NCBI GenBank assembly: GCA_002753105.1
Contig: PDZT01000001.1
Location: forward strand, 1-64,000
DNA length: 64,000 nucleotides
Reading direction: 5' to 3'
Source: Deltaproteobacteria bacterium YD0425bin50
Lineage (GTDB): Bacteria > Desulfobacterota > Desulfobacteria > Desulfobacterales > YD0425bin50
Position numbers and translations under genes: made by a program. The notes beneath the pieces were generated by a model. It was not told the origin of the DNA and did no database searches. It was given only the letters and a program-made list of their open reading frames with translations. Within the stretch, counting starts at the first letter, position 1. Every line of letters begins with the position of its first letter. Of this stretch, positions 1 through 9,260 are shown piece after piece.

Positions 1-927
1 CTACGTCAACTAGATGATTTTTCTTTAATGACAGATATTCACAAATCTTTACGATTAACATTAAATGACCATTTTATTATTCAACGACTAAAAAAACAAA
101 AGATAACTATTTCATCAGATAACACTCAGAAATACCTCTTTCAATTAGATGATGGCCATCATATTGAAAGTGTTTTGATTCCTGAAAAGAATCATTATAC
201 CCTATGTGTATCTACTCAGGTAGGTTGTGCTCAAGGTTGTTTATTTTGTCGGACTGCTCAACTGGGCTTCATTCGAAATTTACGAGTTGATGAAATTATT
301 GGGCAAGTCAGAGATATCGTCTTCGAACACAATACAACTGAAAGAAAAGTTTCGAATATCGTTTTTATGGGGATGGGCGAGCCATTTGCAAATTATAATA
401 ATCTCATTAAATCATTATCCATTATTACAGATACGGATTACGGTTTAAAATTTTCACAAAGAAAGGTTACGGTTTCAACAGTTGGCCTTGTCCCTCAAAT
501 AAAACGTTTTTCAGCAGATTCGATGGTGAATCTTGCGATTTCATTAAATGCTTGGGATAATAACACCCGAAATTATATCATGCCGATCAATCAGGCATAT
601 CCTATTGAATACTTGCTTAAAGAATGTCAAATTCATGCTGTTGCTACAAAACAACGCGTTACATTTGAGTATATTTTAATTAAAGGCCTCAATGATTCTG
701 AAAATGATGCTAAAAATTTAGCCAAACTGCTTCATCCCATTAAATGTAAACTTAATCTTATCCCATTCAATGAACATAATGGTTCACATTTTTTACGTCC
801 GTCCAATGATACTATAGAAAAATTTCAAACGATTCTATTAAATAAAGACTTTACTGTGATTGTCCGGAAAAGTAAAGGATTGGATATCAATGCAGCATGC
901 GGCCAGCTCGCTGCAAGTCTTTCTTAA
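1..927 (+). CDS. rlmN: 23S rRNA/tRNA adenine-C2 methyltransferase RlmN, 5'-truncated by window edge
   Basis: Radical SAM enzyme that methylates C2 of A2503 in 23S rRNA and A37 in some tRNAs. The SAM [4Fe-4S] motif is visible as CAQGCLFC, followed by a GMGEP glycine-rich SAM-binding segment and the C-terminal DINAACGQL, which holds the second conserved Cys of the RlmN mechanism. The reading frame is open from base 1 (L-R-Q-L-D-D-F-S-L precedes the first ATG at 28). RlmN proteins usually have about 40-60 more N-terminal residues, so the true start lies upstream of the window. Cfr is a less likely alternative because the tail reads as RlmN. Confidence 0.93.
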   Translation, partial: LRQLDDFSLMTDIHKSLRLTLNDHFIIQRLKKQKITISSDNTQKYLFQLDDGHHIESVLIPEKNHYTLCVSTQVGCAQGCLFCRTAQLGFIRNLRVDEIIGQVRDIVFEHNTTERKVSNIVFMGMGEPFANYNNLIKSLSIITDTDYGLKFSQRKVTVSTVGLVPQIKRFSADSMVNLAISLNAWDNNTRNYIMPINQAYPIEYLLKECQIHAVATKQRVTFEYILIKGLNDSENDAKNLAKLLHPIKCKLNLIPFNEHNGSHFLRPSNDTIEKFQTILLNKDFTVIVRKSKGLDINAACGQLAASLS

Positions 928-947
928 TTCTATGGATTTCTATTTAT

Positions 948-1944
948 TTATATTAACAAATACTTTTTGATATCATCAATATTTATTCTCAATTTTTTAA
1001 GGATCATCATTTTTTCTGGAGAATTAACTTTCACGGTAGCTTCTGGAATTTTACTATATCCAATACAAAGAGATGCTGCTACATCAGAATAGTCATAGTC
1101 ATTTGGTGCGTTTGGAACAAGTACCGTAGGTCCAGTGAAATCATGAGGCTCAACCAATATATCTTTATCAAATTGATAATATTCAGAAATATACCCATTT
1201 TCTTTTTCGTTTCGACCAACGATTATTTTTAAATTCTGATTAATTCTAAAATGCCTACCATATGTTAATAAAAACAAATCTTTTTTTAAATAATTCGGTT
1301 GATTCTTAAATAAGTCTTTTAATCGATTCGAAAAACCCTTGTCAGTAAGACTACAACCGCCAGCAGGAGTTGGATATTGAGTAATATTGAAGTGTTGTGC
1401 TAGTTCAAATTGATGTTTTCGTGATCTACCTTCAAAACCAAACAATAATGATCGATTGACGATACCTAATTTTTCGGGGATGGTGATCGATAATTTTTGA
1501 GCGCTTAATGGCCTGAGTATATACCCTTCATAACCTGATGCTTTTTCTACATACATTAATGCTTGACGCGTTTGAGACATAGGACGCTGACCCAGCACTT
1601 CTCCACTAAATAAAAAATCAAACCCTTTTTCTAACATGATTGAACCCGCAATGCGAAACATCAATGCATGGCAATCCTTACATGGATTCATGTACTTTCC
1701 AAATCCACAAGGAGGATTTTTTAACATATTTAGGTAATCTGATGTGATATCTTGAATTATTAACGGGATGCCTGTTACTTTCGATGCTTTAATAGCCTTT
1801 TCTGATGAAAAAAAAAGGCGTTTCAAATACAATCCAAGTTACTTCAATCCCTTGTTTTGTAAGAACAAATGCAGACAATATACTATCTAATCCGCCAGAA
1901 GATAAACCTAATGCTTTAATTTTTTTTTGAGTACACATCTTCAT
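948..1944 (-). CDS. PP-loop tRNA 2-thiouridylase-like protein (DUF814-type tail), split by a frameshift in an A9 run
   Basis: The intact reading frame runs only from 948 to a TTG at 1832, but the missing N-terminus lies just upstream in another frame. From ATG 1944 it encodes the ATP-pyrophosphatase P-loop LSSGGLDS followed by a segment ending WIVFETPF. The two pieces join if the A9 run at 1808-1816 (T9 in the mRNA sense) is read as eight. The downstream part has the MnmA-like MNPCKDC and PAGGCSLTD cysteine motifs and a DUF814/NFACT-R-like C-terminal domain (DFTGPTVLVPNAP region). The likely role is ATP-dependent tRNA thiolation; the exact nucleoside is unknown. Homopolymer sequencing error, slippage or real inactivation are all possible. 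Confidence 0.75.
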
Positions 1945-1948
1945 GGTT

Positions 1949-2107
1949 TTATACAACCCATTTATCAGGACATCCTTTGCGCCGTCGAATCACTTGTGAA
2001 GCATTTCTATCCTGTGTTGTTTCTTTTTTTTCCATCTCATTTAATTTATTAATAACTATCATATCACGTAATTTTGATTCAATTCGTCTTTTTTTAATAT
2101 CATCCAT
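1949..2107 (-). CDS. Small basic protein, 52 aa, coupled to the PP-loop gene
   Basis: Open frame from ATG 2107 to TAA 1949, beginning MDDIKKRRIESKLRDM and ending RRRKGCPDKWVV. It stops 4 bp before the ATG of the PP-loop thiolase gene, a spacing typical of translational coupling. A purine-rich stretch (aaggaaattcaaggt) precedes the ATG. The protein is rich in Lys and Arg with one Cys and has no membrane segment. I do not recognise a family. Its position suggests either a real small protein co-translated with the thiolase or a short leader. Confidence 0.5.
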   Translation of the reverse strand: MDDIKKRRIESKLRDMIVINKLNEMEKKETTQDRNASQVIRRRKGCPDKWVV

Positions 2108-2147
2108 ACCTTGAATTTCCTTTTATTTGTTTGTTTGTGGGGTATTT

Positions 2148-2174
2148 GCCCTGAAAACGTTATATTTTCAGGGC
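2148..2174 (-). terminator. 10-bp perfect hairpin after the helical-repeat gene
   Basis: GCCCTGAAAA and TTTTCAGGGC pair perfectly around a 7-nt loop, about 20 bp past the stop of the minus-strand gene ending at 2194. There is no clear T-tract on either side, so it may be a rho-independent-like terminator or only an mRNA 3' stabiliser. Confidence 0.45.
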
Positions 2175-2193
2175 GATAACTATTTCCTAACTA

Positions 2194-2550
2194 CTAATTA
2201 TTTTCTACGGTTGTTTTTTTTTCTGAAATTTTATCTAGCAGATCATTAATTTTATTATAAATTCGATCCATTATATTTTTCGTTGCATCGATTCCTTTTG
2301 AAATATATTTGTCATTACTGTCTTTGACCAATGATACGATCTTGTTATAAGTTTTGTCGATTGCTGTTTTTCCTTTTTCAATGCCTTTGGCAATATATTT
2401 CTCATTTCCATCGGTAATGACTTCAGAGATTTTTTGGTAACTTTTATCTACAATCTCTTTTGTCTTTTCTATAGATTTGCCTACATATTTTTCATTATAG
2501 TCTTTCATAATCTGAGAAAGCGGTTTTGAAGTTGTCCCTTTTGATTCCAT
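2194..2550 (-). CDS. Short helical three-repeat protein of unknown function
   Basis: 118 residues from the ATG at 2550, which has a good Shine-Dalgarno (GGGAGGA, 8 nt upstream); an earlier in-frame TTG at 2556 is less likely. The sequence is three copies of a roughly 31-residue amphipathic repeat of the form D-x-N-[ED]-K-Y-[IV]-x-K-[GS]-I-[ED]-[KA]-[TG]-K-x-x-[IV]-D. It is strongly charged, with no signal peptide or membrane segment. It resembles phasin-like or stress-type helical proteins in style only; I cannot name a family. It stands alone between hairpins. Confidence 0.6.
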   Translation of the reverse strand: MESKGTTSKPLSQIMKDYNEKYVGKSIEKTKEIVDKSYQKISEVITDGNEKYIAKGIEKGKTAIDKTYNKIVSLVKDSNDKYISKGIDATKNIMDRIYNKINDLLDKISEKKTTVENN

Positions 2551-2732
2551 ACACAAATTCCTCCCATATTAATAATTAGTTGCTACATTTAATTTGCAAC
2601 AAAAAAAACATAACGCATTGCATTATGAAAAACCTGTATGACGCATTGCGTTATAAAAGTCAAGTTTTTTTTTACACTTTTTTTGGGGAATTATTTCTTA
2701 TTTCTTTGAAGAAAATCAGAAGGGAATTGAAC

Positions 2733-2762
2733 ATAGGGGCGAAGAGTTATACACGCCCCTAT
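2733..2762. repeat. REP-like palindrome (ATAGGGGCG / CGCCCCTAT)
   Basis: A 9-bp perfect inverted repeat with a 12-nt loop in the gap between the porin gene and the helical-repeat gene. The GTAGGGGCG...CGCCCCTAC core recurs at 51.9 and 59.6 kb, so this is probably a dispersed palindromic repeat rather than a gene-specific terminator. The rest of the 2551-2788 gap shows a weak GTTGC/GCAAC hairpin and a duplicated GCATTGC-type motif but no gene. Confidence 0.6.
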
Positions 2763-2788
2763 TTGTTTTAATCACCGCTAAACACATC

Positions 2789-4129
2789 TTAGAAAATAAA
2801 GGTTATTTTCGCTGCAATTGAATACCAATCTTTATCCACGCCTTGAGGATTGTCGCCTCGAATAACATGCGCTGTACCATTGAATTTGCTACCTTCAAGT
2901 TTAAATATCCAGTTTTCATTGATATCAAAACGGCTTGATAAGGTAAGCGTTTTTTGCCAATAAGTATAATCTTTTGGTACTTCAGCTGCTTTTACAGGCA
3001 AGCCCATTGAATTCAATAAAGGCACCGCTTTATTGTAATCCTGATATGTTTTAACCATTTTTAGACCATCTTTATCATCTCTATCCATAAAATATTCACC
3101 ATAGGAAAGCCCTAGTTCCATCCAACTCGTAAATCGGTAAGAACTTCCAATATACCACCCTATTGGATTTGTAGGTGATTTATACTGATATGTCGTTTTG
3201 GTGTCCGGATCTGTGAAAGAAAGATATCGATCCGATTTCGTCTTATTCATTTCTGCAGATATAATCATATCTGCTAATGTATATTCTATGGAAAGAACGA
3301 CAATTTGATATGGTTCAATAGCATACTTAGCAGCTTGACCATTGATAAAAGTTTTAGCTTTAAAACCACTGGCTTTTGAAAGTGCAAACCATGCAATATT
3401 ATCAGTTGTTTTTCCATCTATATACAATTGAGCTTTAAAATAACTGGCACCAAGTCGCAAGCTTCCTAATTCCCAATTTTCTAAAGGTGTGTTCCAAATA
3501 CCTGCTGCTACATATGCATCTCCAATCTCAGTAGATGGATCGTTCATAAATCCGATACTCTCAATGTATTTATTGGTAGCACCATCTTTAGCCAATGATG
3601 TTGTTCCACTACTGAATTGGTAAGAAAAACTGCCTAAATAGTCATGTATTGGAAAATCACCATACAGTGCAATATTATCAAAAGAGAGCAATGAGTCTCT
3701 CAGTAACGGATGATAAACTGCGTTAGGTAAAAAAATACTGTTACGAACGGCATCAATATCTTTCGTTTCATTGTAAAGACCCAGTGATGCTTTAGTTCTA
3801 CCAGCTCTAAATCCAACATATTCATTAAACCGATAATCACCATAAGCCCAATCCAGCACAGGCTCGTTATTTCCAACAGTCCCTACATCCACAGCAGCAA
3901 ATTGCGCACCCACACGAAAATTGGATGCAATTTGTGATGAGAAGGTAATAACCATTTCTCTCAACTGGTAAGACCCTTCTTCGGAGTCGACGAGATAATT
4001 GTTGGTTGTGGTTTTCATATATCCTTGAGATGCAAATCCATAAATGGCGACTTGATCTTCCATTTCAAACGCCAGAACATTGTTGACTAATGCAATACAC
4101 ATTATAATCGTGAATAATGCTTTTTTCAT
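2789..4129 (-). CDS. Outer-membrane beta-barrel porin-like protein
   Basis: 446 residues. A Sec signal peptide (hydrophobic residues 4-20, cleavage probably after VLA) is followed by many alternating polar/aromatic stretches typical of beta strands. The last strand ends in phenylalanine (AAKITFIF), the usual BAM-recognition ending. Likely a trimeric diffusion porin of the phosphate-selective or generic Gram-negative type; the substrate is unknown. It starts 11 bp after the PstS-like gene, so the two are probably co-transcribed. Small PstS-like proteins and porins occur next to each other in other proteobacteria, which suggests a shared role in anion uptake or sensing. Confidence 0.7.
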   Translation of the reverse strand: MKKALFTIIMCIALVNNVLAFEMEDQVAIYGFASQGYMKTTTNNYLVDSEEGSYQLREMVITFSSQIASNFRVGAQFAAVDVGTVGNNEPVLDWAYGDYRFNEYVGFRAGRTKASLGLYNETKDIDAVRNSIFLPNAVYHPLLRDSLLSFDNIALYGDFPIHDYLGSFSYQFSSGTTSLAKDGATNKYIESIGFMNDPSTEIGDAYVAAGIWNTPLENWELGSLRLGASYFKAQLYIDGKTTDNIAWFALSKASGFKAKTFINGQAAKYAIEPYQIVVLSIEYTLADMIISAEMNKTKSDRYLSFTDPDTKTTYQYKSPTNPIGWYIGSSYRFTSWMELGLSYGEYFMDRDDKDGLKMVKTYQDYNKAVPLLNSMGLPVKAAEVPKDYTYWQKTLTLSSRFDINENWIFKLEGSKFNGTAHVIRGDNPQGVDKDWYSIAAKITFIF

Positions 4130-4140
4130 GTGGACACCTC

Positions 4141-4572
4141 CTATTCTGTAATCTCAATGATTTTAATAAGGTCTATATTTGAGCCGGCTTCCTTAGAGAC
4201 ATACCCGATCGCTCCGTTGGTCTCCGAGACGAATTTGATAAGGTCTTTTTCCGAATCAAACGATTTAGGTATCTGTCCTTTTCCAGTAAATACCAATTTA
4301 CGAAAATGGCTGATATATTGGGAAGGTGTCTTCTTAACAAAGTTTTTTGTAAACTCTTCGTGGATGTTTTCTACACTTACATTGACAAATGTTATGGCTT
4401 CACCGCTCTCCCATTTATCCTTATTCCCCAAAAAAATATTTTTAATCTCTTCTTTTGAGATTGAATTCACTGGCACCCCTTTATTACCAATGATCAGAAT
4501 GTCCGCATGAACAATTGTTTCCATACACATGGAGATGAGTAATGCCACTACCGAGCACAATACATTTTTCAT
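4141..4572 (-). CDS. Small PstS-like periplasmic phosphate/anion-binding protein
   Basis: 143 residues from ATG 4572, preceded by AAGGAGG at ideal spacing; the longer frame to 4614 lacks such a site. A signal peptide (residues 1-23, VHA-D) leads into a PBP-like domain (PF12849 type): ILIIGNKGVPVNSISKEE, IKNIFLGNKDKW, and the tail GAIGYVSKEAG, which in PstS relatives lies at the ligand site. At 143 aa it is about half a full PstS and probably forms only part of the two-lobe fold. It lies next to the porin and downstream of a histidine kinase/response regulator pair, which suggests a sensory or uptake accessory role. Confidence 0.75.
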   Translation of the reverse strand: MKNVLCSVVALLISMCMETIVHADILIIGNKGVPVNSISKEEIKNIFLGNKDKWESGEAITFVNVSVENIHEEFTKNFVKKTPSQYISHFRKLVFTGKGQIPKSFDSEKDLIKFVSETNGAIGYVSKEAGSNIDLIKIIEITE

Positions 4573-4955
4573 AATTCCTCCTTTCTGTAAGAGGTAGTTG
4601 GTGTCAAAACACAATAATTGGTGTCCGTCTTCATAGATTGAATAAAAATAATCATTGAATTCATAATAATACCATCATTGAATAGGTTCAAAAAAATTTT
4701 TCTCTTAATCTATATTGGAAATGATAATCGACAACCTATCTTTTCTTATACAGATAACATCTATCACTACATCAATTCTATAAGAATATCACCTCCTCTG
4801 TTTAGCTTTTTGTAAAAAAAGCACATCGGATTTATGGATAGTGTCATATCAATTAAATTTATGGAATATATTCGGAAGTTTATTTTAACGCATGTCCATA
4901 ACACTTCAATTTATATATTGCAAGGAACTTTAACATTATTTATCGATCATCATTT
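4573..4955. other. Gene-free gap of about 380 bp
   Basis: AT-rich spacer between the HD-GYP regulator and the PstS-like gene, likely holding the promoter of the PstS-like/porin pair. A strong Shine-Dalgarno-like AGGAGGTGAT (minus strand, 4788-4797) is followed only by very short frames. GCTTTTT/AAAAAGC pair as a small AT hairpin near 4803-4820. I see no coding sequence. Confidence 0.5.
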
Positions 4956-6524
4956 TTATTCGCTTTCATCAGGGAAATGAGTTTTAATTTGAACAAATTC
5001 GTCAATATGATTTAAAAATATATCGGTTAAATTGGGATCAAAGAGACTCGCTCTCATTTCTTTGATATAATCAATAATCTTTTCTAATGGCCATGCTTTT
5101 CGATAACATCGATTATGAAAAAGGGCATCAAAGACATCTACAATACAGGTAAGTCTGGCAATAATATTAATTTGAGTTGATTTTAACTGCTGGGGATAGC
5201 CGGTTCCATCCCATCGCTCATGATGCTCAAGTGCAACAATTGCCGCAGCGTTCATAATTTCTCGATCACTATTTTTCAGAATCCTGTATCCAACTGTGGT
5301 ATGGGATTTGATAATTTCAAATTCTTTTGGGGTTAGCGCACCCGGTTTAAATAAAATGGCATCTGGAATGGCGATTTTTCCGATATCATGCATTGGCGAA
5401 GCAAGTCTTAGCAACTTGGCTTGTTCTTCATTAAAACCGATCAATTCGGCTAATCTATAAGAAAATTCAGCCACTCTACGAACATGATTGGCTGTTTCAT
5501 TCGAACGGGTTTCAACAACTTCTCCCAATGTAAAAATAACTTCTTTTTGGGTTCCAATAATTTCTTGATTGAGATATAAATTTTCAAATGCAATGGACAC
5601 ATTGCCCGCATAAATACGAATTAGATCACGATCTAATTCAGTAAGCATTCGGCAACCGGATAAAAATAACACATTTTGAATATCTTTTCGGGTTGATAAA
5701 TACCCAATATACATATGGTCATAAAAAAAAGAATGCTTTTCTTCAAATGTGCTAGTTATCATTTGTTGAATATGTACAGGCAGGGCATTTTCCATGGATT
5801 CATTTTCAAAACCTTCGTATTCCCCGGTACCCGCTTGGATAATATAGGTATTATTAATTTTTGAAACAACTATCCCAGTAATTTTTTCAGATGTATCTTG
5901 AGCATCTAAATGCAAAATGGACATCAATTGCAACAATACCCCTTTTGCAAACTGTTTGAATCGTTGAAATTCAAATAGTTGTGCTGTGGATTCAATAATT
6001 TGTTCAAGGCCTTTACGATGTTTTTCAATAATGCGTAAATCCCGATAAGATCGCAATGCCGTTATAATTGTTGTGAATAATTTCATCGCGCTTAGCTCGG
6101 TTTTCGCTTTATAATCATTAATATCATAACTGATAATAACTTGTTTTTCAGGTGCTTTTCCGGGCTGACCCGTACGTAAAATTATACGTACAAATCTATT
6201 TTTAACTGTATCACGAATATATTTAACAAATTGCAACCCAGCATCATCTGTTTCCATAACCACATCTAACAAAACAATCGCCGTATCTGGATAATTAGAG
6301 ATGAATTCCTGAGCTTGTTTTACTGAAAACGCATGAATAAAGCGTAACCCTTTTTCTTCAAAAACAAATTCCCTTAAAACCCGCTCGGTAACTTCATGAA
6401 CTGCCGGCTCATCATCAACAATCATAATTAACCAACAATTCTTGTCATCAATTGACTCATTTTGTTTGGGTTCATTTGCAAAAATAAAAGACAAGTCATT
6501 CGATGTCGAATTCACAGTATTCAT
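4956..6524 (-). CDS. Response regulator with HD-GYP c-di-GMP phosphodiesterase domain
   Basis: About 522 residues. Receiver domain at ~32-150 with acidic pair DD (38-39) and phospho-acceptor Asp in LLDVV (~88). A DUF3369-like linker covers ~165-320. The C-terminal HD-GYP domain (~330-510) has intact HD (MHDIGK, ~380), HHERWDGTGYP and downstream metal-ligand positions. Expected to hydrolyse c-di-GMP on phosphorylation. ATG 6524 is preferred over TTG 6527. It lies 40 bp after the histidine kinase gene, its probable partner. The DUF3369 region is known in response regulators of this type; the signal sensed is unknown. Confidence 0.93.
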   Translation of the reverse strand: MNTVNSTSNDLSFIFANEPKQNESIDDKNCWLIMIVDDEPAVHEVTERVLREFVFEEKGLRFIHAFSVKQAQEFISNYPDTAIVLLDVVMETDDAGLQFVKYIRDTVKNRFVRIILRTGQPGKAPEKQVIISYDINDYKAKTELSAMKLFTTIITALRSYRDLRIIEKHRKGLEQIIESTAQLFEFQRFKQFAKGVLLQLMSILHLDAQDTSEKITGIVVSKINNTYIIQAGTGEYEGFENESMENALPVHIQQMITSTFEEKHSFFYDHMYIGYLSTRKDIQNVLFLSGCRMLTELDRDLIRIYAGNVSIAFENLYLNQEIIGTQKEVIFTLGEVVETRSNETANHVRRVAEFSYRLAELIGFNEEQAKLLRLASPMHDIGKIAIPDAILFKPGALTPKEFEIIKSHTTVGYRILKNSDREIMNAAAIVALEHHERWDGTGYPQQLKSTQINIIARLTCIVDVFDALFHNRCYRKAWPLEKIIDYIKEMRASLFDPNLTDIFLNHIDEFVQIKTHFPDESE

Positions 6525-6564
6525 CAATTCAAATCCTTCTCATCTCAATACAAAGACTAGGTCT

Positions 6565-9090
6565 TTATAAATCCGTTGTTATTTTGAGAGATTCTTGGTT
6601 CATTATAATATAAAAATCCGCACCCTGCCCTTTTTGGCTTAAACACATGATCTGTCCACCTAAGGTTTGAGTTACAATATTATAGACAACATGAAGTCCT
6701 AAACCTGTTCCACCTTGACCACGTTTTGTCGTAAAAAACGGGTCAAATATTTTTTGCACAGTTTCTTGATCCATACCGCAACCATTATCATGATAATGGA
6801 ATATAAGCTCATTATTTTCCAAGAGAATATTAATACTGATTTCACCTTGCTCACTATGTTCAAATCCATGTATCAATGAATTCATGATCAGATTGGTTAT
6901 TATTTGAGAAAATGCCCCGGGATAACTATATAAGCTTAACTTGTCTGGACAATTTACAATCACTTGATGCTGGGTTTTTTTTAATTTACTGCGAAGGCTG
7001 ATCAGAACTTCATAGATATACTCTTTAACCAAAAATGTCCGCTTTTCTTCGTATGATTGATCTACGGCAACTTGTTTAAAACTAGTAATTAACTCAGAAG
7101 CTCTGTTAAGATTGCTAAGAATACTTGTTGATGATCCAATTGCATTGTCAATATATTTTTCAAAATCAGAACGCGTTAGAGTCCCTTCTTGATAGCGTTT
7201 TTTAAATTCATGTGTTTGGTAATAAAAAAAAGAAGCATCTGTAACCGTTATCCCAATAGGCGTATTGATTTCATGAGCAACTCCGGCTACAAGATTTCCA
7301 AGTGAAGCCATTTTTTCCGATTGAACTAATTGGGATTGGGTTCGTTTATATTTATCTAACAAATCAAATAAAGCCTGATTCGCTTCTTCATATTGAACTG
7401 TTCGTTCTTTTACCCTTTTCTCAAGTTCCTCATTGAGTTTTATTAATTTTTCTTCGGCGAGTTTACGTTGAGAAATATGCTCTATTGTACCTTCATAGTA
7501 CATGACTTCATTATCTTTGTTGCATACAGTTCTTGCAGAGATACTAACCCAAATTTTATCTCCATTTTTGTGATACATTTGGGTTTCAAATCCCTTAATT
7601 TTATGGTGTTTATTCAATATATGATTAAAATATGACCGATCTTCAGGTCTTACATAAAGCTGATTGGCTACATCATCAATACTTCCAAGAAATTCTTCTG
7701 GGGATACGTAACCAAATATGTTCATCATGGACGGATTGACACTAATCAGTTTTCCATCCGGAGTACTCTGAAAAATTCCTTCAACAGCGTTTTCATAAAT
7801 AGTCCGATACTTTTCTTCAGTTTTTTTAATTCCTTCAATTTGCAATACAATTTTGTTTTTCATCTCCGTGAGCAACTCAACAAATTGAATAAACTCGGTA
7901 AATATCAATTTTTTTTTGATAGGTACAGTAATATCACTATCATCAATACCATTAGAATACGTTTTAACTATTTGCATTAAAATGCGTAAAGGTGAAGTCA
8001 GCCAGCGTGTAATAATATAGGCAAATAGAGTAAGACTAAGTATTGCACAAATATTCACCAATGTAAGTTCTTTTAATGTTCTTTTTACACCAGAAAACCG
8101 AATATGTTCTGGCTCGGATATCTTTATGGTGTATTGAATCGTCTCAACTTTACTGATTTGAAACAGCGTATAACTATCAATATAGTTAATCTCATTTTGA
8201 TTTGTTTGAATAGATTTATTATTGGTTAAAATACTGCGATTTTCTTTGAGAAAATCCAATGTTGCTAACGGATTCAGTTTATCTAAACCATAAAGCATCA
8301 TATTGGACATAGGAATAATGGCTACAAAAAAACCTTTGATTTCGTTGGTTACATCCAAAATAATGGGTGCCAACAAGGCAATACCATAATCACTATAAAA
8401 CATGGATTTAGACTTTGATTTTTTTGGATAAGAAGAAGTTTGATTAAATCTATCATCTTTAAATTCAATCACTTTAAATAACTTCTTAATATTTTCTCGA
8501 TCCATAGACATTAATGATAAAATGTCATTAAACATTAAGGGGGGTAAAGGTGAATTTGATGTTTGAGGTGATTTGAGATGAATATGCAGTTTCAAATCTG
8601 TTAAGTAAATACTTTCAACTAAAGGAAAATCCTCAATAAATTTATTGATATAATTTGTTGCCCGATCACTTAAAAAATATTGCAAGCCCAAAACGTTTTT
8701 TCGAGTAGCAATCGCAATATCAGGATTTGTACCGAGATCAGTTAATCGTGAAATAATCAGGTCTAGTTCATGGTTTAACATTTCTGAAACATGTAACGCT
8801 GTTATATTTAGCTCTCGGATGACAGATTGGTAAGTAACTGTTTTGATTTTATACATTAAAAGAGAGGAAAAAACGATAACTGGAAAAAGAGCAGAAATAA
8901 ACACAATCAAAATTAATGTAATCCGAAATCGTTTCATTGCATTGCTCTTCCAACCCAATTTTAAGAAACTTTGTCTTGAACTCTGATTCATATGATTCAT
9001 GTGATTACCTTGAGATGATTGCAATAGTTCATTACAAAAATCAGACGAATCAGAGTTCAGACAATCTATCGTTTTGCATTTTTTGGTCAT
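6565..9090 (-). CDS. Membrane sensor histidine kinase (periplasmic sensor-HAMP-PAS-HisKA-HATPase)
   Basis: About 841 residues. TM1 lies near residues 57-82 (FRITLILIVFISALFPVIVF), followed by a ~260-residue periplasmic sensor of probable dCache type, TM2 near 340-362, HAMP, and PAS/PAC (~425-545, EGIFQSTPDG...). Then comes a coiled coil, HisKA with phospho-His in GVAHEINTP, and HATPase_c with DNGCGM, FDPFFTTK and GTGLGL boxes. It pairs with the HD-GYP regulator downstream. A TRAP-type binding protein upstream could present a ligand to it. The frame opens inside a REP palindrome, where GTG 9096 and ATG 9090 both lie, so the real start may be one of the later ATGs before TM1. Confidence 0.93.
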   Translation of the reverse strand: MTKKCKTIDCLNSDSSDFCNELLQSSQGNHMNHMNQSSRQSFLKLGWKSNAMKRFRITLILIVFISALFPVIVFSSLLMYKIKTVTYQSVIRELNITALHVSEMLNHELDLIISRLTDLGTNPDIAIATRKNVLGLQYFLSDRATNYINKFIEDFPLVESIYLTDLKLHIHLKSPQTSNSPLPPLMFNDILSLMSMDRENIKKLFKVIEFKDDRFNQTSSYPKKSKSKSMFYSDYGIALLAPIILDVTNEIKGFFVAIIPMSNMMLYGLDKLNPLATLDFLKENRSILTNNKSIQTNQNEINYIDSYTLFQISKVETIQYTIKISEPEHIRFSGVKRTLKELTLVNICAILSLTLFAYIITRWLTSPLRILMQIVKTYSNGIDDSDITVPIKKKLIFTEFIQFVELLTEMKNKIVLQIEGIKKTEEKYRTIYENAVEGIFQSTPDGKLISVNPSMMNIFGYVSPEEFLGSIDDVANQLYVRPEDRSYFNHILNKHHKIKGFETQMYHKNGDKIWVSISARTVCNKDNEVMYYEGTIEHISQRKLAEEKLIKLNEELEKRVKERTVQYEEANQALFDLLDKYKRTQSQLVQSEKMASLGNLVAGVAHEINTPIGITVTDASFFYYQTHEFKKRYQEGTLTRSDFEKYIDNAIGSSTSILSNLNRASELITSFKQVAVDQSYEEKRTFLVKEYIYEVLISLRSKLKKTQHQVIVNCPDKLSLYSYPGAFSQIITNLIMNSLIHGFEHSEQGEISINILLENNELIFHYHDNGCGMDQETVQKIFDPFFTTKRGQGGTGLGLHVVYNIVTQTLGGQIMCLSQKGQGADFYIIMNQESLKITTDL

Positions 9091-9152
9091 TCCCACGAAA
9101 GCGGGAATCCAGAATGCTTGATTTTACTGGATTCCCGCTTTCGCGGGAATGA
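9087..9152. repeat. REP/MITE-like 26-bp inverted repeat at the kinase 5' end
   Basis: Arms 9087-9112 and 9127-9152 are 26 bp each with one mismatch, separated by 14 nt; the core is GGATTCCCGC / GCGGGAATCC. This is the widespread TCATTCCCGCGAAAGCGGGA type of palindrome. It overlaps the first codons of the histidine kinase frame, so it has either supplied the start codons or sits in the 5' leader. Confidence 0.85.
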
Positions 9153-9260
9153 CGATCGCTATATCGCTATTTTTGTATAATAAGTCATTTCAATAGGATA
9201 TAAAAAAGTGCAAAAGTATAGAGACAATAAGAAAATTAATTTAATTTTCATTCCTAACCA

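Noticed and set aside
2580-2771. 63-aa plus-strand frame between porin and helical-repeat genes
   Set aside because: No ribosome-binding site, no family pattern, overlaps a REP palindrome.
4770-4797. Strong Shine-Dalgarno AGGAGGTGAT on the minus strand
   Set aside because: Followed only by frames of a few codons; no recognisable peptide.
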